The notes under the pieces: generated by a model
Told to the model about the DNA's origin: nothing
The model's input: only the letters and a program-made list of their open reading frames with translations
Databases searched by the model: none
Position numbers and translations under genes: made by a program
Shown: positions 1 to 7,173 of the stretch, in pieces
Position numbering within the stretch: the stretch's first letter is position 1
Layout: each line of letters begins with the position of its first letter
Origin: an uncultured Eubacterium sp.
GTDB lineage: Bacteria > Bacillota > Clostridia > Peptostreptococcales > Anaerovoracaceae
DNA: 7,889 nt
Assembly: GCA_937966095.1 (NCBI GenBank)
Contig: CALCKF010000080.1
Location: forward strand, 1-7,889
Direction of reading: 5' to 3'

Positions 1-242
1 CGAATTGTCGCCCGCCAGAATACAGCTCGGGTATTTCCAGGTGATAGCCGAACCCCAACATGATCATAATGATGATGTGTAAGAAGTATCCCCTTAAGCT
101 CAAGCCTGTGTCCATTCACAAAATCAATGAATCTGCCGGGTGAATACCCCGGATCTATTATAAAACAGCTTCCTTCATCTTGCTGATATATCACATATCC
201 GTTACTTTCAAGGATGCCTCCGATAAATCTTTTTATTTTCAT
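1..242 (-). CDS. Metallo-beta-lactamase-fold hydrolase, N-terminal part (runs off the left edge)
   Basis: The minus strand is open from an ATG at 242 to the window edge (80 codons). The protein starts MKIKRFIGGILESNGYVIYQ, then has a beta strand ending in FIIDPG (residues 27-32), then ILLTHHHYDHVG (52-63). This is the HxHxDH metal-binding motif of the metallo-beta-lactamase superfamily (H56, H58, D60, H61), with the usual preceding Asp at the end of a strand (D30). Such proteins bind two metal ions, usually zinc, and hydrolyse varied substrates, often thioesters of the glyoxalase II type; the substrate here cannot be named. A strong Shine-Dalgarno site, AGAGGGGAG on the minus strand at 260-252, lies nine bases before the ATG and supports this start. 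The gene is divergent from trkA. The residues after DHVG (64-80) do not resemble the family well, so a frame problem near the edge is possible. Confidence 0.8.
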   Translation of the reverse strand, partial: MKIKRFIGGILESNGYVIYQQDEGSCFIIDPGYSPGRFIDFVNGHRLELKGILLTHHHYDHVGVRLSPGNTRAVFWRATI

Positions 243-279
243 TGTCTTATGCTCCCCTCTTTCAGATATCTTCCGTAAT

Positions 280-308
280 ATTTTAATCTATTTAATGTAT
301 TCTTGCAA
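280..308 (-). promoter_or_regulatory. Candidate sigma-A promoter for the metallo-hydrolase gene
   Basis: Read on the minus strand, a -35 box TTGCAA (308-303) is followed by a 17-base spacer and a -10 box TAAAAT (285-280). They match the consensus boxes at four and five of six positions. The start of transcription would fall near 273, giving a leader of about 30 bases before the ATG at 242. The match and ideal spacing are seen in the sequence; activity is inferred. Confidence 0.5.
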
Positions 309-315
309 TTAATTG

Positions 316-343
316 TTGAATTCCCTGCAATTAGTGGTAAAAT
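316..343 (+). promoter_or_regulatory. Candidate extended -10 sigma-A promoter for the trk operon
   Basis: A -35 box TTGAAT (316-321), a 16-base spacer and a -10 box TAAAAT (338-343) preceded by TGG give an extended -10 promoter pointing at trkA. Transcription would start near 350, leaving a leader of only about 30 bases, too short for a riboswitch of the ydaO/c-di-AMP type. The 8-mer TGCAATTA occurs at 304-311 and 326-333, exactly 22 bases apart, one copy in front of the -35 box and one in the spacer. This could be a binding site for a regulator that faces one side of the helix. Confidence 0.5.
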
Positions 344-381
344 TATTGTGTTTAAATTATTATATATAAAAGAGGTTTACA

Positions 382-1752
382 ATGAAAGTAGTTATCGTAG
401 GCGCAGGGAAGCTTGGTATGAAGGTTGCCAACGCACTTCTCGGAGGTGACCATTCTGTGACGATCATCGATACTGATGAGGATCTTCTTCAGAAAATAAG
501 CTCCCACATAGACGTTATGACGATCAATGCAAACGCCAAAGAAACTAAGATACTTAAGGAGATCAACATATCTTCATATGATTTTCTGATCGCTACCACC
601 GGAAACGATGAAACGAATCTTGTCATTGCTTCATTTGCAAAACGGCTGGGATGCAACAAAGTAGTCGCAAGAGTGCGGGATCCGGAACATATGCAGCAGA
701 TAAACTTCATAAAGGATGCAATGGACATAGATCACATAGTAAATCCTGACCAGAGCATAACGATCGAGATATATAAATATCTGGCTGAAAAATATACATT
801 GAGCAATGGGATTTTTTCATCGGGCAAGATATCACTGGTGGAATTCTCCGTAGATAAATACAAAAAACTTATAGGGGTAAAAATGTGTGATGTACCTCAG
901 ATCCTGCCCAACATGCTGGTAGTCGCAATTTCCAGAAACGGAAAGGTCATAATACCACACGGTTCTGAAATCATAGAAAAAGAAGATTTCCTATATGTCA
1001 TTGGTGAAAAAGCTCCGATACTTGCCCTGAATGCGAAAGTCCATGAAAAAGGAAAATATACCGATCTTCAGAAGGTGATGATAATAGGAGGAGGAAAAAC
1101 CGGATTCTATCTGGCAGAAATGCTATCCGAATTCGGAGCTGCTGTAAAAATAATAGAGATGAACAAAGAAAGATGCCATTATCTATCCACACATCTGGAA
1201 GATGTAATGATCCTTCACGGAGATGCAACAGATCTTACTCTACTTGAAGAGGAAAATATGGACATGATGGATGCCGTCGTGACCGCGACAGGTTTTGATG
1301 AGGATAACCTTCTCCTTGCGCTCACGGCAAAGCAGCATGGTGTCGAGGATGTCATAGCAAAAGTCAGCAGGACGAGTTACGCCGAGATAATTGCTAATAT
1401 GGGTATAGATATGGCACTAAATCCGCTTGATATAACTACAAGCAGCATATTGCGTTTTGTACAGGGATCAAAAAAAATATTGTCTTCACAACTCATACAG
1501 GGACAAGCTGAACTGATGGAAATCATCGCAACACCTCACATGAATATCCTGGATACACCTCTGTCTGAGCTTCATCTTCATGATGGTATAATAATAGCAG
1601 CCATACACAGAGGAACTGACGTGATCATACCTACCGGGGATACTGAGATCCACGAGGATGACAAAGTTATATTGCTCAGTATGCTGAGCGACCGTTCAAG
1701 CACAGAAACTCTATTTAAGGATACAGGCAAACTAGGATTCCTTAAAAAATAG
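382..1752 (+). CDS. trkA: Trk potassium uptake regulatory subunit TrkA (two RCK units)
   Basis: This is the cytosolic nucleotide-binding subunit that assembles into a ring under the TrkH channel and gates potassium uptake. The 456-residue length is typical of full-size TrkA, which carries two RCK units in one chain. The first RCK_N Rossmann fold (about residues 1-125) has the GAGKLG loop (G7, G9, G12) and an acidic residue at the end of strand 2 (D30), as in NAD(H) binders. RCK_C1 follows at about 148-217. The second RCK_N begins at VMIIGGGKTG (G236, G238, G241) with E259 as the acidic residue, and RCK_C2 spans about 376-437. AGAGG at 371-375 lies six bases before the ATG. The gene is first in an operon with two trkH genes, the next starting 11 bases after its stop. 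RCK_C domains of some Firmicute potassium proteins bind c-di-AMP; whether this one does cannot be read from sequence. Confidence 0.96.
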   Translation: MKVVIVGAGKLGMKVANALLGGDHSVTIIDTDEDLLQKISSHIDVMTINANAKETKILKEINISSYDFLIATTGNDETNLVIASFAKRLGCNKVVARVRDPEHMQQINFIKDAMDIDHIVNPDQSITIEIYKYLAEKYTLSNGIFSSGKISLVEFSVDKYKKLIGVKMCDVPQILPNMLVVAISRNGKVIIPHGSEIIEKEDFLYVIGEKAPILALNAKVHEKGKYTDLQKVMIIGGGKTGFYLAEMLSEFGAAVKIIEMNKERCHYLSTHLEDVMILHGDATDLTLLEEENMDMMDAVVTATGFDEDNLLLALTAKQHGVEDVIAKVSRTSYAEIIANMGIDMALNPLDITTSSILRFVQGSKKILSSQLIQGQAELMEIIATPHMNILDTPLSELHLHDGIIIAAIHRGTDVIIPTGDTEIHEDDKVILLSMLSDRSSTETLFKDTGKLGFLKK

Positions 1753-1763
1753 CAGGTGATTTT

Positions 1764-3227
1764 ATGAATTTGGGCATAAGCTCAGTATTTAGAATAATAG
1801 GGATTGTAATGATGGTGGTAGGTTTTTCAATGCTGCCATCTGTTTTAGTATCGTTTATATATGATGATGCCGAAGTTTTTCTTCCATTTTTGCTGACAAT
1901 GGCGATTTCGGGAACAACAGGTATCATACTTGCCAAGCTGTGTAAAAAACATACTCATCAGCTGAAAGTAAGAGACGGTTTTCTTATAGTCACCCTCTGC
2001 TGGATAATATCCGGGATACTCGGTGCAATTCCTTTTATGGTCACCGAAAGCATCCCTCACTTTGCAGATGCGTTTTTCGAATCATGTTCCGGATTCTCAA
2101 CTACCGGAGCTTCCATCCTTTCAGACGTCGAGGCTCTTCCTAAGGGAATCTTGTTCTGGAGATCTTTTACCCACTGGATAGGCGGAATGGGTATACTTAT
2201 ATTCGCCATAGCTCTTATGCCGTCTCTTGGCATAAGCGGCCAGAACATAGCTGTTTCAGAGGCTCCCGGCCCTTCTCTGGACAAGGTTACTCCAAAAATG
2301 TCAGATACAGCGAAAACCCTTTATACCATATACCTTCTTTTTACTGTGGCGGAAACTGTACTTCTCATGCTGGGAGGCATGAGTCTTTACGATGCTCTCA
2401 TAAATACTTTCGGAAGTGTAGGCACAGGAGGCTTTTCTAATTACAACAACAGCATAGCTCACTTTGACAGCACATATATAAGAATGGTGATAACCGCATT
2501 CATGGTCCTTTGCGGAGTGAATTTCAATCTCTATTACCTGGCGTTCAAAAGAGGTCCCGGTGTATTCATGAAGGATTCGGAATTCAAGCTTTATCTTCTT
2601 ATTTTCGCTGTCGCATCTATCTTTATATTTCTGGTTCTGTTGGTGAGCGGGCAATATAATTCTGTCAAACTTGCTTTCACCGATTCTGTTTTTCAGGTAT
2701 CCACTATCCTGACAACAACAGGATTTGCCACAACAGACTTTGAAAAATGGCCATTGGTATGCCAGATGGTACTGCTGCTTCTGATGTTCGTCGGAGGCTG
2801 TTCGTCATCAACAGGAGGAGGTCTAAAGGTAGTTCGCCTGCTTGTTATTTTCAAACTGATAAAGCGCGGCGTTTCCATGAGACTTCATCCTAATATAGTG
2901 GAAACCGTAAAGCTCAATGGTAAAACGATGCCAAGCGATACTGTCTCGGCAATAGCAAACCATGTTTTCCTATATATTGCAATGATTTTTATAGGAGCGT
3001 TCATCATATCATTCGAAAACGCGGATATAACAACCTGCTTTACATCTGTGATAACGTGTCTCGGTAATATAGGACCCGGATTCGGAACTGTAGGACCTAC
3101 AGAGAATTTCGGCGGACTTTCGACACTTTCCAAATATCTGCTGTCTATATATATGCTGGCAGGCAGGCTTGAACTCTACACTCTGTTTATTTTACTTACA
3201 CCTAGATTCTGGAATCCCGACAGATAA
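1764..3227 (+). CDS. trkH: Trk potassium uptake channel subunit TrkH, canonical copy
   Basis: This is the membrane pore of the Trk system, a dimer of pseudo-fourfold subunits built from four M1-P-M2 repeats that passes K+ inward. The protein of 487 residues has the usual length and many hydrophobic segments. All four pore loops carry the filter glycine: FSTTGAS (G115), GTGGFSN (G222/G223), TTTGFAT (G320) and GNIGPGFG (G437, G439). The conserved WIGGMGILIF stretch follows repeat 1. The flexible gating loop inside the membrane reads GGCSSSTGGGLKVVR (from G344), and the C-terminus has GRLELYT and ends RFWNPDR, as expected for TrkH. The AGGTGAT site at 1754-1760 precedes the ATG. It lies between trkA and a second trkH, 11 and 17 bases away, so the three are almost surely cotranscribed. 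It could equally be named KtrB-like by family, but the two-RCK TrkA partner favours TrkH. Confidence 0.95.
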   Translation: MNLGISSVFRIIGIVMMVVGFSMLPSVLVSFIYDDAEVFLPFLLTMAISGTTGIILAKLCKKHTHQLKVRDGFLIVTLCWIISGILGAIPFMVTESIPHFADAFFESCSGFSTTGASILSDVEALPKGILFWRSFTHWIGGMGILIFAIALMPSLGISGQNIAVSEAPGPSLDKVTPKMSDTAKTLYTIYLLFTVAETVLLMLGGMSLYDALINTFGSVGTGGFSNYNNSIAHFDSTYIRMVITAFMVLCGVNFNLYYLAFKRGPGVFMKDSEFKLYLLIFAVASIFIFLVLLVSGQYNSVKLAFTDSVFQVSTILTTTGFATTDFEKWPLVCQMVLLLLMFVGGCSSSTGGGLKVVRLLVIFKLIKRGVSMRLHPNIVETVKLNGKTMPSDTVSAIANHVFLYIAMIFIGAFIISFENADITTCFTSVITCLGNIGPGFGTVGPTENFGGLSTLSKYLLSIYMLAGRLELYTLFILLTPRFWNPDR

Positions 3228-3244
3228 AAAACAGGAGAATCCAT

Positions 3245-4714
3245 ATGTCGATCACTAACCTAAACTACAAAGCCATAGTAAAGATACTGGGCATAATGAT
3301 ACTTATTCTCGGTATATCCATGATAATACCCTGGGTATATGCCGAATATGCAGGAGATGTATCGTCCATCTACGCTTTCAGACGATGCACACCGCCGACA
3401 ATAATAGTCGGCGTCCTTCTCACGTTGTTTATAAGGGCTCACAAGATGAAATTCCGTGCGCGTGAAGGTTATATCGTCGTTGCATCATGCTGGATAGTGG
3501 CTTCAATCGCAGGATCTTTCCCATATTACCTTTCCGGCTTCACTTCAAATTATATAGACGCATTTTTTGAAGCCACTGCCGGATTCACCACAACAGGATG
3601 CACTGCCGTAGCTACAGGCATACTTTCAAGGAGTCTCATGCTTTGGAAAGCAATATCAAACTGGCTTGGCGGTATGGGTATACTGCTGTTCGTCATTTCC
3701 ATACTGCCTGCGCTGGGTATAAACGGACAGATGATAGCACGGGCTGAAACCCCGGGTCCTGTCCTCAGAAAAATGACGGTTAGAATGAGTGACTCGGCAA
3801 AGATATTGTATATAACATATATTTCATTTACTGTAATAGAATTTATCCTGCTTATGCTTTCCGGCAAAATGCGTGCATTCGATGCTATCATCAACACAAT
3901 GGGCAGCATAAGTACGGGAGGGGTTATAGTCCATCCTACAGGTATAGCATATTATGACAGTATTTATGTAGAAATCGTTATCTCCGTATTCTGCATACTG
4001 GCATCAGTGAATTTTATAATGTATCATTATCTGATAACCGGAAAAATTTCTTTCATATTAAAGGATATAGAACTGCGCGCATTTATAACAATAATAGCAA
4101 TTGCCACTGTCCTTTGCACAGTAGGCCTCCTTCTCAACACGGATGACAGTATAGGACAGGCTCTTCGTGATGCATTTTTCCAGGTAGTCAGCATGTCTAC
4201 CACTGCGGGATACACAAGATCGCCTTATATCATATGGCCATCTATGTGTCAAATGGTACTGTTAATGCTGATGTTCATAGGCGGATGCGCGGCATCCACA
4301 TCAGGTTCGATAAAAGTAATAAGGATACTAGTGATGATCAAGCTTATCTGGAGAGGATGCATAAAAAGGATACACCCACGTTCTGTAGTGGCTGTAAAAC
4401 TTGGTAACAGTGCAGTATCGGCATCTGTTGTTTCCGGAATCACAACTTTTATACTTGCCTATATGCTGGTATTTCTTATATCTTGCTTTGTACTGTCTTT
4501 CCAGGGACTTGATCTTGAAACTACAGCTACTTCAGCCCTTGCGATGCTCTCAAATACCGGCTGCGCTTTTGGAGAAACAGCTTCACTTGGTAATTTTTCC
4601 CTTTTTCATCCTGTCCTCAAACTTTTCCTCAGCTTTCTCATGATAGTTGGAAGACTGGAATTGTTTACGATCATAATACTTTTTACAAGAAATTTCTGGG
4701 GTCGTGACAGATAA
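3245..4714 (+). CDS. trkH: Second TrkH-family channel subunit with altered filter and gating loop
   Basis: This 489-residue paralogue aligns with the preceding trkH along its whole length; shared stretches include DAFFE, GGMGIL, APGP/TPGP, MSD.AK.LY and GRLEL. It is a distinct gene, not a recent copy, since the sequences differ throughout. The pore-loop glycines are kept, but their neighbours differ: FTTTGCT (G118, C119), STGGVIV (G225/G226), TTAGYT (G322) and SNTGCAFG (G439, C440) where the first copy has GNIGPGFG. The gating loop is GGCAASTSGSIKVIR (from G346), with two of the three glycines of STGGG replaced by serine. AGGAGA at 3233-3238 lies six bases before the ATG. It probably makes a TrkH-type cation channel, alone or as a mixed dimer with the first copy, using the same TrkA. 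Ion preference may be changed; this is inference. The reading frame is intact, with no sign of decay. Confidence 0.92.
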   Translation: MSITNLNYKAIVKILGIMILILGISMIIPWVYAEYAGDVSSIYAFRRCTPPTIIVGVLLTLFIRAHKMKFRAREGYIVVASCWIVASIAGSFPYYLSGFTSNYIDAFFEATAGFTTTGCTAVATGILSRSLMLWKAISNWLGGMGILLFVISILPALGINGQMIARAETPGPVLRKMTVRMSDSAKILYITYISFTVIEFILLMLSGKMRAFDAIINTMGSISTGGVIVHPTGIAYYDSIYVEIVISVFCILASVNFIMYHYLITGKISFILKDIELRAFITIIAIATVLCTVGLLLNTDDSIGQALRDAFFQVVSMSTTAGYTRSPYIIWPSMCQMVLLMLMFIGGCAASTSGSIKVIRILVMIKLIWRGCIKRIHPRSVVAVKLGNSAVSASVVSGITTFILAYMLVFLISCFVLSFQGLDLETTATSALAMLSNTGCAFGETASLGNFSLFHPVLKLFLSFLMIVGRLELFTIIILFTRNFWGRDR

Positions 4715-4741
4715 TCACAAATAAATCTTATCTCTTTCCTG

Positions 4742-4776
4742 ATAATTATATGATATTCCGGAAATCATAATTATAT
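4742..4776. promoter_or_regulatory. Symmetric AT-rich dyad before the CBS gene
   Basis: An 8-base palindrome TTCCGGAA (4756-4763) is flanked by ATGAT (4750-4754) and its complement ATCAT (4764-4768), and further out by the same 10-mer ATAATTATAT at 4742-4751 and 4767-4776. A -10-like TATGAT (4749-4754) overlaps it, but no good -35 box is seen. It has no following T-run, so it is not a typical terminator. It may be an operator with a promoter that lets the CBS gene be controlled separately from the trk operon; this is inference. Confidence 0.35.
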
Positions 4777-4783
4777 ATGACAT

Positions 4784-4793
4784 GGAGGGAAAT
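4784..4793 (+). promoter_or_regulatory. Ribosome binding site that sets the CBS gene start at 4794
   Basis: GGAGGGA at 4784-4790 is the only good Shine-Dalgarno site near the gene. It lies inside the first codons of an ATG at 4782 and five bases (counted from GGAGG) before the ATG at 4794. The upstream ATG has only AT-rich sequence in front of it. Confidence 0.75.
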
Positions 4794-5246
4794 ATGAAAG
4801 TAAAAGATCTTATGACCACAAATATAACATGTATACGGGAAGATACATCCATTTCACAGATAGCTCTTCAAATGAAAAAGGACGATATAGGATGCATACC
4901 CGTATGTGATGATATGGATAATCTGAAAGGTATAGTTACCGACAGGGATATAGTCCTGAGAGCAGTTGCAAAAAATCATTATGACGATAATGAGGCCAGA
5001 GATACAGAACGTCTTACTTCAAAAGATATAATGACTATCGATCCCGTAACGGTTCCCCCTGAAATGAGCATACATGATGCCGCGCTCCTTTTCTCAGCAC
5101 ACCGTATAAGAAGGTTGCCTGTAGTAGAATCTTGTAAAATAGTGGGCATGCTTTCTCTGGGAGATCTGGCATCAAAGCCGGTATATATAGACGAAGCAGG
5201 TGATGCACTTTCAGCCATCAGCATCACTGACGGTATGCAGGGATAA
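4794..5246 (+). CDS. Small protein made of a pair of CBS domains
   Basis: The chosen start gives 150 residues beginning MKVKDLMTTNITCI; an ATG at 4782 would add four residues but has no ribosome binding site. The protein is a bare Bateman module with no enzyme or membrane domain. CBS1 (about residues 5-62) contains MTTNITCIREDTSIS, DIGCIPVCD and GIVTDRDIV. CBS2 (about 80-138) contains DIMTIDPVTVPPEMSI, RIRRLPVVE and GMLSLGDLA. Conserved TDRD and RRLPVV segments line the nucleotide cleft in this family, which commonly binds ATP, AMP, S-adenosylmethionine or, in some Firmicutes, c-di-AMP. The true ligand and partner are unknown. It follows the trk operon on the same strand, 79 bases after the second trkH, so a role in sensing energy or second-messenger state for ion transport is possible but rests on position alone. 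Its last 23 bases overlap the convergent rnr gene. Confidence 0.9.
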   Translation: MKVKDLMTTNITCIREDTSISQIALQMKKDDIGCIPVCDDMDNLKGIVTDRDIVLRAVAKNHYDDNEARDTERLTSKDIMTIDPVTVPPEMSIHDAALLFSAHRIRRLPVVESCKIVGMLSLGDLASKPVYIDEAGDALSAISITDGMQG

Positions 5247-7173
5247 AATCTATCTCACGTTTTTCCATGTTTACATTATCCACAGTTACTCTCATTCTGT
5301 CTCCGAGACGGTATGTCCGGCCTGTTTTTCTTCCCCTTAGCATATAGTTTTCTCTGTCATTATCATAGTAGTCATCCCTTAGCTCTTCTATTCTGACAAG
5401 CCCTTCTATAGTATTGTCAAGTTCGACATATATACCAAAATCAGTGATTCCGCTTATTATACCGTCAAAAGATTCACCAACATGACTGACCATATATTCT
5501 GCTTTTTTGAGCTTTTCAACTTCGCGTTCTGCTTCAATAGCTCTGCGTTCCGCCATCGACGACTGCTCGGCTGCATCCTCCGATTTCTTTTTGAAATGCT
5601 TTATCATTCCCGCAGATACACCATTTTTAATATTCTCTTTTATAATCCTGTGTATCATAAGGTCAGGGTATCGCCTTATCGGAGACGTAAAATGACAGTA
5701 ATATTTCAGAGCCAGGCCAAAATGTCCTTCACATTCCGTACTGTAAAATGCTTTCTGCATCGATCGTAATGTAACGGAGTTTATAATATTTTCACTTGAT
5801 TTTCCCTTTACCTGATCAAGTACCGTGCTTACGGCTTTAGGATGTATCTCTGCTGAGCTTCCTTTCATTACTATACCGAAGTTTTTAAGAAATATCCTAA
5901 GCTGTTCCATCTTCCTGATATCCGGTTTTTCATGGACCCTGTATATAAAAGGCATCTGAAGCCAGAAAAAATGTTCTGCCACAGTTTCATTGGCCAGAAG
6001 CATAAATTCCTCTATAAGCTTATTTGCACTTCTCCTGCCTGCTACATCGATCTCAACCGGTATACCCTTATCATCCAGTGTTATACGGGCTTCATCAAGA
6101 TCAAAATCAAGGCTTCCTCTATCATGCCTGTTCTTTGCCAGCACCAAAGCCAGATCGTTCATCATAATGAGATCATCTTTTATATGGCTGTATCTTCTTT
6201 TTAAAACTTTATCGTCTTTCTCTATGATATCTGACACATCATCATATATGAGACGTTCAACAGAATTTATAATACTCTCATATATATTATGATCCAAAAC
6301 AACACCCTCAGGTGTCACTTCCATATCCACAGAAAGAGCAAGCCTGTCTTCATGGGGATTAAGACTGCATATGCCATTTGATAAAGCTTTGGGGAGCATA
6401 GGTATCACCTGATTCAGAAGATATACACTTGTTCCTCTTTTAAATGCTTCCTTATCCATCGGCCCATCTTCTTTTACGTAATGAGCCACATCCGCAATAT
6501 GGACCCCTAAAAGATAATTGCCGTTTTCAAGTCTTTCTATGGAGACTGCATCATCAAAATCCTTTGAATCAGCGCCGTCTATTGTAAACAGCTTCCTGCC
6601 TCTCAGATCTCTTCTTCCTGATATATCCTGCCCCTTTATCCCTCGCTTCTTCATTGCTGCTGCTTCTGCATTTACACGACTGGGAAAGGTTTCACGCATA
6701 CCGTAACTTCTGGCTATCGCCTTTATATCTCCCCCTGGTTTGCCTGCTCTGCTTATTATCTCTACTATCCTTCCCTCGGCACTGTTTCTTTTATCGGGAT
6801 ATTTTATTATTTCAACAACTACCTTATCACCCTTTGAAGCACCTGAAAAATATTTTTTTCTTACAAATATATCCTCATTGTATTTGCGGCTTTCAGGTAT
6901 AACAAATCCAAATTTCTTGCTTCTGACAAATGTCCCTGCCACTTCTGTCACACTGCGGCTTATCACCTTTGTTACAATTCCTTCCGGAGATTCCCTCCAC
7001 AGGTATTCAGGTATGAGATCGATTTCAACTTCGTCTCCGTCCATAGCACCTCCCATAGAATCAGCAGATATGAATATATCTCTGTCAAACCCCTCGCAGC
7101 TGACAAAACCAAACCCTTTTCTGTGCTTCATCAGTTTTCCTGTAATATTTTTACTCGTCTTTTTCCTGCCCAT
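5224..7173 (-). CDS. rnr: Ribonuclease R (RNB-family 3'-5' exoribonuclease), short form without helix-turn-helix domain
   Basis: RNase R degrades structured RNA processively from the 3' end in the cytoplasm, with roles in mRNA and rRNA turnover. Domains in order: cold-shock domain 1 (about residues 10-55, with KGFGFVSCEG and DIFIS), cold-shock domain 2 (about 77-120, KKFGFVIPES), the RNB catalytic domain (about 185-510) and a C-terminal S1 domain (about 566-645, GIISGITDFGIYVEL). The magnesium-binding aspartates are in DGADSKDFDDA: D199, D205, D207, D208. The motif TSPIRRYPD is at 496-504. At 649 residues it is shorter than the usual 700-800: the N-terminal winged helix-turn-helix and the basic C-terminal tail are missing. 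AAAGG on the minus strand (7186-7182) lies eight bases before the ATG. An in-frame TGA at 7188-7186 rules out a longer N-terminus. It converges on the CBS gene and overlaps its end. Confidence 0.95.
   Translation of the reverse strand: MGRKKTSKNITGKLMKHRKGFGFVSCEGFDRDIFISADSMGGAMDGDEVEIDLIPEYLWRESPEGIVTKVISRSVTEVAGTFVRSKKFGFVIPESRKYNEDIFVRKKYFSGASKGDKVVVEIIKYPDKRNSAEGRIVEIISRAGKPGGDIKAIARSYGMRETFPSRVNAEAAAMKKRGIKGQDISGRRDLRGRKLFTIDGADSKDFDDAVSIERLENGNYLLGVHIADVAHYVKEDGPMDKEAFKRGTSVYLLNQVIPMLPKALSNGICSLNPHEDRLALSVDMEVTPEGVVLDHNIYESIINSVERLIYDDVSDIIEKDDKVLKRRYSHIKDDLIMMNDLALVLAKNRHDRGSLDFDLDEARITLDDKGIPVEIDVAGRRSANKLIEEFMLLANETVAEHFFWLQMPFIYRVHEKPDIRKMEQLRIFLKNFGIVMKGSSAEIHPKAVSTVLDQVKGKSSENIINSVTLRSMQKAFYSTECEGHFGLALKYYCHFTSPIRRYPDLMIHRIIKENIKNGVSAGMIKHFKKKSEDAAEQSSMAERRAIEAEREVEKLKKAEYMVSHVGESFDGIISGITDFGIYVELDNTIEGLVRIEELRDDYYDNDRENYMLRGRKTGRTYRLGDRMRVTVDNVNMEKREIDFIPAYRQ

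Noticed and set aside
344..381. c-di-AMP (ydaO) riboswitch before the potassium operon
   Set aside because: This riboswitch is common before Firmicute potassium genes, but the likely leader here is only about 30 bases and has no conserved structure.
3245..4714. Second trkH as a recent tandem duplication or decaying copy
   Set aside because: The frame is intact with its own good ribosome site, all filter glycines are kept, and differences are spread over the whole length, which indicates an old, selected paralogue.
4742..4776. Rho-independent terminator of the trk operon
   Set aside because: The symmetric region is AT-rich, has no stable GC stem with a loop and is not followed by a T-run, so it fits an operator or promoter better than a terminator.
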